Assembly (NCBI GenBank): GCA_033064195.1
Contig: JARBJD010000441.1
Location: forward strand, 1 to 50,657
DNA: 50,657 bases
DNA from: Blattamonas nauphoetae
Lineage: Eukaryota > Preaxostyla > Oxymonadida
Reading direction: 5' to 3'
The first letter of the stretch is position 1. Each line of letters begins with the position of its first letter. Made by a program: the position numbers and the translations under genes. The notes beneath the pieces were generated by a model. It was not told the origin of the DNA, searched no databases, and was given only the letters and a program-made list of their open reading frames with translations. Positions 21,581-32,500 of the stretch are shown here, piece by piece.

Positions 21581-22593
21581 CTACTTCACATTCATTCCCA
21601 GCAGATTGTTCCATACGATGGATCTTCTGACGCCAGCTCGGTCGCTATTCCAACCAACGTCCAGCAGTCGTTGTTCAAACACGTCTTCGATGCCTTCCGT
21701 TCTCAGCGAACGAAGAACTTGATTCCATCGTCGCAGCATTCGTCCCCCACCTCTCGTCCATTCACTCTGGACTTCAAGCATTTCGGTTTGGAACCACAGT
21801 GTTGCGTCGTAACTTTCGAAATGTGTGAGACAACTTGGGATTGCGAGAAATACGGGCAGTTCGCAAAGAAAATTCACCGTCGGTTCATGGGAGGGGCATA
21901 TTTTGAAGATTTTAGCAACGAGTAAGATGAATGTAGAGGATTGGTTGCCATCCACAATCCAACGATGGTTGACGCACAGATGTCGAAAATATCCCTCCGA
22001 TGGCATCAGAACTTCATTGATGACTGTTTCATGCACTGCTTGTTGTGCATGAGGATCGAAAATGTTGAGAGATTCCAGTTCTGTTCGAGTGGACAAAGAG
22101 AGAACTAGTCGATGATTCTCATGAGGTGAATGTGAATATCGTCAGCATCAGCGAACGAGAGAGTGAGGGGGTTGAGAGAGGAGATGAGTTGAGGGACGAG
22201 GCCATCACTGACGAGCTTGAGAAGAGTGCTAATGGTTCAGAAGACGATAATGTGAAACACGAGCGCTATTGTTGCTTTTGTAATACGTAGATAGGACAAT
22301 GAGATCATTACAGCCACCGATTCTAGAAACGCACTCGATGATTCAAGTTGTGATGTGGGAACGATGCCAAAGACGAATGAATCGACATCTTTCTCAGTAA
22401 ACAGCTCGATCTGTCTCAGAAATAACACAGCTTTGTCGACCAGTGAAGGACTGAATGCTTTGTTGTCTTTCACCACTTGAACCAGAGAATGGTAGATCGC
22501 CAAGCCTTTTGAATGTGATCTGATTGGTTTTCCATTCCAATTCAAGAATGCTGAAGAGGGAAGAATCATAAAGACTAGGAATGGGGCATACAC
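21581..22593 (-). pseudogene. ARM-like family protein, copy 4, twice broken
   Basis: The family is recognisable throughout: SAFLNW near the start, DGLVPQLISSLNPLTLSF in the middle, QAVHETVINEVLMPSEGYF, then SIVWNNLLGMN at the end. The N-terminal part (22237-22593) stops after HIIVF, where sister copy 6 has a Cys codon. The frame then resumes with TISTLLKLVSDG, meets a TAG after LMRIID, and continues in another frame as LVLSLSTRTELESLNIFDP to the stop at 21581. The second break is shared with copy 6 at 35.2 kb. No upstream CCCATAACGA box is found. A host pseudogene, unless the shared break is a splice or frameshift site. Confidence 0.65.
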
Positions 22594-22916
22594 GAGCGAG
22601 TAGGTCCAGACACAGTCATCTTCAATTGCGAAGTCTCCCTATCTCTGGAATTCATGATTTTGAGAATTCAACAATGGGCTGGAGTCGAAAGAAAGCGTTT
22701 TGAAGAGATTACTGTTATGAAGAGGGTTACAAAAAGTCCATCCAAAGATCCAATCGAGACGGTGTTGGAGTACTCTCTTCACATGCCATAACAAAAATTC
22801 AAATGTTTTCGCATCCATCTCCTGGAACTCCAATCGAGACATCAACCATTTCCAATGACTTTGTCAGTTCTCATCTTTCCTTTCCTGAATTCCCATTCCA
22901 TTCTGTCATTGTTTAG

Positions 22917-23434
22917 TATGAGAATTTCCGACATCTTGTGACAGACGTAAATACGTTGAAAGATCAGAAACAAATCTTCCAGAATCAGATAGATGTTCAA
23001 AACATGCAACTCTCTGAGTCCAAATCTGAAGTCGAAAGACTGAAGAAGGAGATCCAGAGTTCGACACAGAAGATCGAACAGCAGACTCAATTGATATCAC
23101 AACAGAATGATAAAATTCATCAACAGAATGAAATGATCTCTGGGCTGACCGCAAAAGTCGAGAGAGAAAAGAAGACAAATGAAGAAGCAAGAATGAACAT
23201 GAAACAACAACTCCAAAGTCAAATCAATTCTGCCCAAAGTTCCCATCAGAACCAGATCTCTTCTCTTTCTTCTCAACTCTCTCAGATCTCCAACGAACTG
23301 CGACAACAACTTCAACAAACCAACTCGTCCATCTCTTCAAACACTTCGAGTCTGCGTACTCAAATCAACGCGGTAAACACTCGAGTGGATCAGGAGTGTC
23401 TCCGAAAAGGAATCGCGTGCTCACTTCAAAGTTT
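22917..23434 (+). CDS. Coiled-coil protein exon (partial gene)
   Basis: The reading frame starts after a plausible acceptor (cattgtttag at 22907-22916) as YENFRHLVTDVNTLKDQKQ and runs as a long, Gln-rich heptad-type coiled coil (FQNQIDVQNMQL..., SQQNDKIHQQNEM...). It then has a Ser/Thr-rich linker and ends at GIACSLQ, where a GTTTGTTTTTC donor follows. No initiating ATG or terminal exon can be placed, so it is an isolated exon or a fragment of a larger gene. Function unknown; coiled coils usually mediate assembly. Confidence 0.5.
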
Positions 23435-23489
23435 GTTTTTCTTTCTTTTGAGCTGGTTATCTGAATCTCCAAGATGATGTGTATCTCCT

Positions 23490-23945
23490 TTTTGTTCAGA
23501 TTGTGTTCGTCTCCGTTGTGTTCTTTGATCTCCCGCCCTCCATCCAGCAAAACGTGTGTTCTCGTTTATTTTGATATTCTTTCTGATTGTATCTCTTCTT
23601 CTCTCTCATCTCTCTGCAGGGAGTGTGCTCTAGTTGTTCTGGTTCAGATTGTGTTCGTCTCCACTGGATTCTCTGATTGTTATCCCTCTATTCAGCGATT
23701 TGTGTGTTTTCGTTTCTTTTGATAGTCATTCAGCAGGTATCTCTTGTTCTTGTTCATCTCTTTCCAGTGAGTCTGTGATTGTTCTTCTTGTTCAGATTGG
23801 GTTCGTCTCCACTATGTTCTGTGATCTCTCGTCTCTTCATTCAGCTCTCAGTGTGTTCTCGTTTCTTTTGTGATTCGTTTGTCTCCCCACAGCCAGTTTG
23901 CATCTCTTCTCATTGTTCAACCGACTGTCCTTCCTGTTTGGTCTT
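23490..23945 (+). repeat. Three tandem units of about 150 bp
   Basis: Units start at about 23497, 23645 and 23795 with gttcagatt(g/t)gg/gttcgtctcc. Each holds a conserved cgtttctttt segment and ends in a pyrimidine tract with cag. They lie directly after the coiled-coil exon. No frame is shared between units. Confidence 0.7.
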
Positions 23946-24135
23946 CCGCGTTCCTCAGTCAGTATGTCTCTTCTCTCTCTCATTCTCACCTCGTCATCTC
24001 AATCCAGCTGGATGTTTGTTATCCTTCTTGTGTCATGTTTGCAGAGACAAAGGGTTTGATTCTTTTGTCTTCTGATCGTGTTGAAGGAAATCGTTCACTT
24101 TTCAATGAATCGCATCGAAATCTCGCCTAATTCAC

Positions 24136-24229
24136 TGCATTTCATTTCCCAATCTGTGCTGATTCTGACTTCCACCTCATCTTTCCAAAACTCGAGTTTG
24201 AAAGTGGGTCGGTTGGACAGGATGATGGG
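24136..24229 (+). repeat. Second copy of the 8.84 kb dispersed repeat
   Basis: Matches 8841-8932 in the same orientation, including ctgattctgacttccac and aaaactcgagtttgaaa. No terminal repeats or target duplication are obvious. The rest of 23946-24555 shows no gene. Confidence 0.6.
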
Positions 24230-24559
24230 ATCATCAGAAACGTGTTGGGAAGGCGGAGAATGTTTCCATTCTTCGGGACGGGAGATGGTTGGAGCTGAAT
24301 AAAGTGGAGTGCTTGATCTCCAGCGAGGTGCTAGAGTGATGAACAATGGTTAGAGACTGCATAAACGGATCGAGATGATCGTTGATAGTGGTGTTAGAAA
24401 CCCGCTCTGGTTCACAAACCCGCAACGGGGGTGATAAAACCGCCACTTCATTCTTATTAGATTTCACTTTACTCGTTGTCTCTACAGGAGGTTTATCGAA
24501 GTTTTCTGGTAAAAATGTGGATACAAAAATCGTCTGGGAGAAGTGCAATTTGACGAAAT

Positions 24560-25418
24560 GGGTGATTCTAAATGAATTGTTACCCGCGTATTTTCTTCTG
24601 CCACACGAGCAGAAACTCTATGTAATTTTCAGAGCGCTCATATTCTCCTTCCTTCGACATGATTAAGGTGTTTTCAGTTTTTCTGAGTCTTCATCCCATC
24701 TTTTTCTTCTGATTTCTTCTTTCAGCTATCCTCCTTCGCTCAAACTTGCATATTCCCCCAAAATTGTACAAGTACCTCGTTCTTACACATCATTTGAAGC
24801 CGACCCCCATCGTTTGAACAGTAAATATATTCTCATCTTAATTTCCAGGTCATTCTTTCCAACAACTCAGATCCAACTACAACACTTGACATCTCAATGT
24901 TTTAGTGTGATTTCGAGTTTTTTCAACTCTTTTCCAACAGGTGTCTCATTCAGATCTGGTGATCCCGTTCTTCTCTTCTCACAGTGAACTCGCTTTTTCT
25001 GATCTGCCTCCCTCCTCTGTAGCAAACCATTAAACGTGTTGTTCCTACACATTCATGTCACAAATACGCCATTCCGACACACACAAGAAATTGCATAGAG
25101 ATTCTCAATGTTTGAAGCGAGATGGACAAGAGAGGCTTTTCAAGGCTTTTTTGATGATAGATGTTTTCAATTCGCATTTCTCTCACAAATCCGATTTTTT
25201 ATGTCGTTTACCACCACCTCTTTGATTTCTGAAACGTTACGAAGAAATAAATGTGAAAAAATGTCCTGATCAAAAAAGAGCTCAATCGAACGCGATCAAA
25301 GCAAAATCTACTAAATTTAGCACTTTTCAGTCCTGAAAGCAGCTGAATGCAAATTGTGCAATTTTTGATTTTTTGAGACGCACCATAGTGACAAGTAACA
25401 TTTCATTTAGAATCACCC
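24560..25418. mobile_element. 859 bp TIR element, non-autonomous
   Basis: The ends are GGGTGATTCTAAATGAA(T/A)TGTTAC in inverted orientation, 23 of 24 bases matching, flanked by AAAT on both sides (24556-24559 and 25419-25422). The interior is AT-rich and has no transposase. Short coding-like patches (ELLPAYFLLPHEQKLYVIF at the left; NLHIPPKLYKYLVLTHHLKP near 24750) lie on either side of a pyrimidine tract ending in cag, and could be captured exon pieces. The superfamily is uncertain; a 4 bp duplication is unusual for common families. Confidence 0.6.
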
Positions 25419-25422
25419 AAAT

Positions 25423-26761
25423 GGGTCAAGATTTAAACCAGAGTTTATGATTCAATGCACAGGACCAGATTCGCGAGATTCAAACATAGCAGATGTTTCA
25501 GCCGATGGGATGATCGTGAAGTGTGGATTCGTTGAGCCAATCTGATGAAACGATCACAACAAAGTTGTGGGGCAGATTCTGTGGATTGAACAACATGTGA
25601 AATGAGGATCAAACGAAGAATGTGTTGTCCCAAAGGATTCTTCTCTTCGAGATTTGCGCGACAAAGTGTGTGGCGTGTCGGAGGCGACGAGGAGTGGATC
25701 GTTGTTCGTTCCACAGTCAATCTAGTCACGGCTGTTGTGTGTCTGACAGAGGAGCAGAAAGAACATCGATTATTTCTGATAAGAGCTTCGTCTGCAGACA
25801 GTCTGAGTTGTGATGCCATTAGAAGACAACGAAATGGAGTCCAGTCATGTCTTCTTCGAAAATCCTCATTCGTTCACCAAAGATACTGTCGATGTCTGCC
25901 CATTCGCAGATGTGCTTGGCTGGAGTGGTGTTGTTGGTTGGGATTGAGAATCGGGTGTCGTCTGCGTTCAGAGCAGGAGAGGCGATGAAACAGGACGGAA
26001 GTGTCGAGAAGAGGAGGCGGCGAGTGTGATGTGCAGAGAACGAGTGTGGAGTGTCCAATCGTTCAACGATGGTCGAACACGATGACAGAAGCTGTCGATC
26101 CTGTTCAGTCTCGTCTTCACTCCATCCACCCTGTTCCACCAACTTCTTCCCAGCTCTCCAGTTGTTCACCCTCAATTCCCATCTTCGAAGGCCTCATCCA
26201 ATGTCAGCTGGCCAGTCACGGAGATTGACGTTGTGTGTTCGAATGACGTCGTCGAGAGTTGTGGATGAGACAAGCAAATGGTGTTCTGTTGCGTTGAGGA
26301 AGGAGTGGGGAAACACTGCGAATGTGGAAGCAAGTCTTCTCCGACGATCCTGCTGCGAGCTGATCCAGCTGGACCGATGCGATGTCGCCAGAGGGCGTTG
26401 ATCACTTTCACAAGAAATCTGTGGTGGGTGAGTGCAGAGGGAGTTTGGGTGGGTTCTGATCAGAAGGGCATCTGCAGGCAATTCCGAACCATCCCAACCA
26501 CAATCTTTCTGCTTCTTCATTCTGAGCTGCCTGGCTCGTTCGCTTCCACACACAAATCGGAGGACGAGAAGGAGGAACGTTTCCGCTGATCGTGGTTGTG
26601 ATTATCTGATTGGCAAGAGTTCACTCAGATGTGTTCCATATCGTGTTGGCAGACGAAACCATGAGGTGATGCCAGAACCGACAAAGATCACATACAAACA
26701 GTGCGTGTTGTCCAAAAGAAGGCAGAAACCGTTCGAAAGGATCCCTGGTTCTTGTCTGATT
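25423..26761. other. No supported gene; part of a dispersed repeat
   Basis: Many short overlapping frames on both strands, none with a recognisable domain. 25640-25925 resembles 6885-7025. The right part lies downstream of family copy 5 on the minus strand. Confidence 0.4.
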
Positions 26762-28233
26762 CTAATAACTGTTCCGTACGTTCATGCCCAGCTGGTTGTT
26801 CCATCCGATCGAGCAGTAAACAATCCATCCTCCAAAGTCCCCATTTCGGGCGTTTTGCTGTTTGACCTCAATCACATCTTCGAAGTCCTCCATTCTCAGC
26901 GTTCGAAGCACTATCTTCCATATATGTTGAGTTTCTCCCCTTCTTGCGTTCCATCTCCGCTGTATACAGTACATGTTATCCAGAAAAGACCAGATTGAGC
27001 CATGTTTGTCGAAGAATGTGAGACAAATTGGAATAGTGAGAAAAACGGGCATATGAAGAACAAATTCCATTGTTGGTGGATAATATGGACATATCCGGAG
27101 GACTGTGGCAAGGACTTCCAGAAAAAGGACGGATTGGTCTCCATCGACGATCGAAAATCGGTGCACGCAAAAATGACAAATATATTGCTCAGAAGGAATG
27201 AGAAGTTTTGTCAGAACCGTCTCGTGAACAGCTTGTTTCTCATGCCCATCTTCAATGTCGAGTCGTGCGAGTCCATTCGGAGTTGCGAGCCAGAAAGACC
27301 AGTGAATGGTTGTCAAGAGGTAGATGTGGATATCGGCTGCTTCGGCGAATGAAAGAGACAGTGGATTGAGATTATTGATGAGTTGAGGGATCAGATCAGC
27401 TTTTCGGAGGGCAAGACTGACTTTCGGTGAACACCAGAAAAGCAGAGATTTGAGCAGTTTCATTGCTGCTGTGGTGATGACCCGGCTGGCAGAAGAAAGG
27501 AGACCCACAAAGGACTGTACGAATTCTGTCGAACAATCACCAGATTTAGACGCAAAGTTGCGGAGAAAAGTCTCGGCTGATTCTATGTCCTGTAGATCCA
27601 CAGATTCCAGAAATTTCACCGCTTTCGCTTCGAGAGAGTCATCAAAAGCAGGCTGCAACTTTACAGTGGCAACGAGAGATCGAAATACGACACTCGTATC
27701 GGCTTTTGACTCGAGGTCTACTGAGGTTACACAATTCAGGGAATTTGGAACTTTCCTGCAAGATGACAAGAAAAATTGCGAACCTTTCTTCCAGCTTCGA
27801 TTCGTGTCATGTCACCACTAGACCATAATAGTGGTCGAGATGTTGAGAATCGTCCGTGAGGAGGACTGGTCATCAGATGTAGATCTCGCGTTGGAATCTG
27901 CGTTCGACTGTCAACCCGACGGAAATGGTCGTTTCAATGAGATGGAATTTTGCAGAGCGTGCTGACAACGATATTGAACTGTAGTTTGTGGATGACGTGA
28001 CTCGGTCTCGTAACAGGATGTGATGGTGGAAAGAGCAGATCAATCAATCCAATCATAAACAGAGTATCAACAAGTTTCAAACAAAGTTCCCAATTCCCTG
28101 AGCCATGCAACCTCAGTACGTCGCACCAACGCTGGAGAGAAGAACAGTCCGGAAGGTATGTGAAAGAGTGTGTAGCGGTGATATGGCAAGGGCAATCAGT
28201 GAAGGAGGACGGTATCGCGTTTATTCCAGTCAT
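26762..28233 (-). pseudogene. ARM-like family protein, copy 5, split by a TA-flanked MITE
   Basis: The N-terminal piece (28117-28233) encodes MTGINAIPSS...LPDCSSLQRWCDV, clearly related to the start of copy 2 (MTVIDKKPDT...TDCSPFQNWD). The gene is interrupted at 28116-27721 and resumes at 27718 as DLESKADTSVVFRSLVATVK, running to the stop at 26762. Taking out the 396 bp element and one TA gives 357 aa, exactly the length of copy 2. A CCCATAACGA box (28259-28268, minus strand) lies 25 bp before the ATG at 28233. The coding sequence is otherwise clean, so the insertion is probably recent. Removal by splicing at the nearest GT and AG would create an in-frame TAG, so the gene is probably disrupted. 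Confidence 0.75.
27721..28116. mobile_element. 396 bp MITE with TA target duplication, in family copy 5
   Basis: The ends are CTGAGGTT and AACCTCAG, with 28 of 34 terminal bases matching as an inverted repeat, flanked by TA (27719-27720 and 28117-28118). A TA duplication is the Tc1/mariner hallmark (family knowledge). It has no coding capacity. The empty site is inferred from the in-frame rejoining of the host gene. Confidence 0.75.
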
Positions 28234-28258
28234 TCTTCGGGATTCTGATTGATTTCGC

Positions 28259-28268
28259 TCGTTATGGG
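28259..28268 (-). promoter_or_regulatory. CCCATAACGA box upstream of family copy 5
   Basis: Same 10-mer as in copies 1-3, read on the minus strand and ending 25 bp before the ATG at 28233. Confidence 0.5.
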
Positions 28269-28406
28269 TGAGATCGAAAGAGAACATGCTATGAATCATT
28301 TAAACGAATCCTTAATGATAAAAAGAGACCATTCTCTCCGAGAACAAGGAAACAAAATGAATAAATCCGCGCTTCTTTGCATTCGTTACGATGATGAGTC
28401 TGTTTC

Positions 28407-29303
28407 TCATCTTGGAGATTCTAACGCAGTCTGCAACACACGCCGATCCATCCAATCCTCAACATCCACAAAACTGTGGAGAAGGTCCCTTGCTGCTTGA
28501 CTTGCTCTCTGACCATTCTGTTTCGAGGCACATCGGAGAATGTCGCAGATCGCCTTCAGCCTGTCCTCCATTCCGCTCCGAAGGATCGTAAACGTGTTTC
28601 CAAGAACCAGAATCGCCTTTTCCTGCACGTCGTGACAATCGTCGTCCAAAAGCGGAACGAGATTGTTCAAGATAATGGCACAGCCGGACGTGATGTTTCT
28701 TGGGACTGTATGAGAAGAAGAGGATGAAACGGACACAGGCGAATGCATCGAGTGTTGTGATGTGAGAGGGGGTGAGTGGAGGTGTTGGGGTGACGGTGAG
28801 CGAGAGAATGACGGCTCCAGCGTGTTGGTCGAAATGTGAGCAACAAAACAAATGGTGGGGATGGGGATGGTGGTCAGCAATGTTTCGAGGGTCTGAAGAC
28901 CCTGAATCTGCTGTGTTGGGTCAAACGACCGCAGATCAAACAGCATCTGTTCCACTGAAATCGCCACGCTCCCACTCACTTCCACGCTGCTCGTCTGTCC
29001 TCGTCGCACCGGATCCAATCCACCGCGTCGTTCTTCATTTCGTGTCTGCGTCGATTTGCGAGAACGACGAGAAAGGGCAAGTCGAGATGTTGGTTGAGAA
29101 GACGACGATGTGTTTGGCTGACTAAGCATCGTGTGCGACTCCGAAGTGGTTGATGTGCGTGGCTGATTCGGAAAGATGGTCGGGAGGTCATCGAAAGTGT
29201 TGGTTGGAGGTCGAAGATCGCGGTTTGTGTCGTTCGTTCTTGAACGCTGCTCCGTCTCTCTTGAAAATGATGATGTTGGAATAATTGGTTCGATTCCCTC
29301 CAC
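28407..29303 (-). CDS. ARM/HEAT-repeat-like protein with disordered N-terminus
   Basis: A 298 aa frame from ATG 29303 (MEGIEPIIPTSSFSRETEQ). Residues 1-105 are Ser/Thr/Arg-rich and probably disordered. Then comes a helical repeat segment (MLFDLRSFDPTQQIQGLQTLETLL), a Ser/Pro-rich stretch (HLHSPPLTSQHSMHSPVSV), and a second segment, AIILNNLVPLLDDDCHDVQEKAILVLGN, with the typical ARM pattern, followed by two more helices ending in VLQTALESPR. The middle Pro/Ser region may be an unspliced intron, since another frame is also open there. The N- and C-terminal ARM patches suggest a nucleotide-exchange or importin-like helper, but I cannot name the family. Not a copy of the 345-357 aa family. Confidence 0.6.
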   Translation of the reverse strand: MEGIEPIIPTSSFSRETEQRSRTNDTNRDLRPPTNTFDDLPTIFPNQPRTSTTSESHTMLSQPNTSSSSQPTSRLALSRRSRKSTQTRNEERRGGLDPVRRGQTSSVEVSGSVAISVEQMLFDLRSFDPTQQIQGLQTLETLLTTIPIPTICFVAHISTNTLEPSFSRSPSPQHLHSPPLTSQHSMHSPVSVSSSSSHTVPRNITSGCAIILNNLVPLLDDDCHDVQEKAILVLGNTFTILRSGMEDRLKAICDILRCASKQNGQRASQAARDLLHSFVDVEDWMDRRVLQTALESPR

Positions 29304-29514
29304 TTTTCGGCAAGAAGTTACTTCGTCGGACCACTTTCTTCGTGTTTTTGAGATTCCTAATCTAATTTTCGAATTGAAATTAGCATTTTTTCAGAACATT
29401 AGCTTCGGATGTGAAAATAAAATTGAAGTGCCATTCGAGAAAAATGTTTTGGGTTGGATCAAACTCTCATCATCAGTATCACCTCTTCTACTGCACTATT
29501 CACCTTATATAGAC

Positions 29515-29520
29515 AATAAT
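29515..29520 (+). repeat. Target-site duplication AATAAT (left)
   Basis: Matches 32652-32657, immediately outside the inverted repeats of the 29521-32651 element. Confidence 0.7.
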
Positions 29521-32500
29521 GTTGGCTTGGGTCCGCATGTCCTGCCTGTCCTGTCCTGTAGGACAACCAAAAAGAGGAGGACTATTCGGATAAAAGTGAC
29601 GATGGCAAGAATTGAACCAGACTCTTGCTTCGTCTGAGAGTGATAACATGAAATGAAAAATGAGGATAAAGTGGAGAGAATTATGAACTTTTTTCTGATT
29701 TCGAATCAGTTCAATAGTGTTTTTTCACACTCTTTTGATGAAAATCGCGAAAGTTGTCCAAAAGGAGTCGATCAGCCCACCATAGGACAATCATAGGACA
29801 ATCTGAAATCGGGCTCAAACCATAGGACATGGAAGGTATTTGAGGTCTTCACAATACTTGCGTCTCAATTTCACAATAAAATCGAGGGAGGACAATTGTC
29901 CTGTCCTGTCCTATCGTGTCCTATGGTGGCCCGATCTGTCCTCTCAAACCATCATTTTTCTCTTTTTCCCTTCAATTCTGCTAAATGGAACCTTTGTCAA
30001 CGGAGACTGAATCGGAGATGAACCTTGAATGTTCTTTTCTCGTAATTAACTTCATTTTTAACTCTCTCTTCTGTTTTTGACAGTTGATCATGTGATCGAG
30101 TTGTCCTCTGGATTATCGAATAACAATGACATGTTAGCAGATAATGAATTATGTTGACTCTCACATTGTATTTTTTATTCTCTTTTTTCCATTCTTATGT
30201 CAATTCAAAAAGAATAGACATCATCTTCCCCCAGCTTGTTTGAACGACTGAGGATCGTGTGATTTATCCACACAACTGTCTACCAGTATGCATTCTTCTT
30301 ATTGCAGTACTCATATTAACCCAATTAACTTCTTTGTCTTCGGATAGCACTCATGTTCGTCCTGAAATATGAACTCTTCAAAATGAATGGGAAAATGAAT
30401 TGAAAAGAAGACCCGCATTCCTTCAAAACCTTCCTCAAGAGGATCTGAACAGGATTGTAGATGTGAATCGTGTTCTATCTTGTATTGATGTGAAACCATC
30501 AACAAATGAGCCAATCAGTCCTGTCATCTCTCAAGGACATGTCGTATTCACCATCAAGTCCGTAAAAAAGAGGGATAAGGACTTCGGATTTGAAGGTCTT
30601 CGACATATTCTTTTGCATTTGCTCGTCTCTCATTTTGGAGGAGATCGCCACAATACAGGTCTGTAGTTTGTCTTCCCTCCTAATTCAAGATGTTCTTCTG
30701 TTCAGAATATCCTTATCCTCTCTTCATCTGCATCAATGTCTCTTTCTTTTAGATTGTCACTCTCATGGTGTCGATTGGAATGATGGACATTTTCTCTCAT
30801 CTTCTGACGATCATTCTCTGTGGAAGTGTCTTATTGTCGCATCGATTAGCTCCGCAAAGGAAGAACTCAGTTTGATACTGTTTATTATGACAAGCCATAT
30901 CTTTTCCAAATTCTCATCATCAAATCATTTCTCCTTCCTTGTCTCATCTTCATTGTGGATTCTTCTCACTCTCTCAGTAGGGTGTTCTTCCACTCCCACC
31001 ATCACATCGAACCCATTCTTACATCTCTCTCCCCACTCCATCCAGCATTCGCCAAGATCCTCACATCCTCCTTCCACTTAAACTCCACCCTCGACAATTT
31101 TATCATCAATCCTTCTTCCAACGTATCTTAGAGAAAATGAACGAAGGAGCGAACGAATACTTTTGGTCATTGAGGATAATCTAACACAGACAGTGACGAA
31201 CGCTTCAGACGCCGCTGCTCCCTTCAAAACTCCACTTCGGATGGACAAGCCATCAAAACAACCATGCATTTTGGAAAACAAGGATACATTCCCTTCCTGT
31301 CGAGCTAATGACGCCACCGCCTTTGATCCAGACAATTCCCTTCAAGAATACGCCTCATACACTCTTCAAATCGTTTGGAATGCGCTTTTCAAGCAACAAG
31401 CCTTGAAATTTCCGTTATAGTGTCTTTTCTCGTTTTGTCTGCGATTCTGTTCGGAGACGTTGTGCGCGGAGCGATCGTGCTGCTTATTGGAGTTCTGTGC
31501 TGTGTGTTGGGGAGGACAGGTGAAGGGTGTATGCGAGAGAACGTTGTATGCTCTTTGTTCGTTTCTTATCGAGAGATCCTTTTCTTTTTCTTGGATCATT
31601 CTGAACAACATTCTAACTTCCATGATTCTTGTAGTTTTTATCTCTTCTTCTGTCCATTCACACTCATCACTTCCTCTTCTCTCGCAGCTCCTTCGATCCA
31701 TCCGTTTTGGTTTCATCCTGCTCGTTTTGATGGGACCGTTGCTGATCATCACTAACCTTTTGTACAACGAGTTGTTTTCGATCTCACTGCCCTGGTTCAA
31801 TAGTAGTTGGAAGGGAGATGTCAGAAACATGAATAAAGTGGGGACATGTGTGTTGGGAGGTGAATCAGTTTGCCAGCACTTCTTTCGTCTTTCATCACTC
31901 ACAACGATATCCTTCTCTTATTTTTCGCTTTTTTCTGTCGTCTCTTCTTTCGTATTTTACTGTATTCTCTCTCATTCTTTCCATCTACCATCAGATCTGA
32001 CGTCAGACTGACGACTCACTCCCCTACCTCTACTCTCTCAACATGGATGTGTACATGCTCATCTCAGGGATCTCCATGAGCAACCAGTAAATATATTGCG
32101 ATTGGAGGCACCATATTGACGAGACAATCCAGGATCTCTCATGTGAAGGCCGCTTCCCCATGCTTAACGCTATCGACAAAGAAAACATGTTCGCCTTCGA
32201 TGTCTGACTGATTAACAAAGAATGAGTGCCCACTCGACGAATGGATGAGTTCAACGGAAGTAGGGATGGGCAATCTGAGTCGGTTGTTCTCATCCCTTGA
32301 TCCGGTGTTAATCTGATTGTTCATCCTTTCAAACGACGCTACTGTCTTGTGGTTTTCCAATTGTGTGAGGGAGGTGGTCTGTTTCGAGTGTTCTGATTGA
32401 TCATCAACTTGATCTGACCATCAAAGTTTTATTTATCTTGGTCAAACCTGATTCCCTCTTTTCACATCTGATTCACCCAAAAAGAACGTAAAAACACACT

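Noticed and set aside
25445-26601. Overlapping ORFs of 60-128 codons on both strands
   Set aside because: No domain, no promoter box, no consistent frame; more likely decayed repeat sequence.
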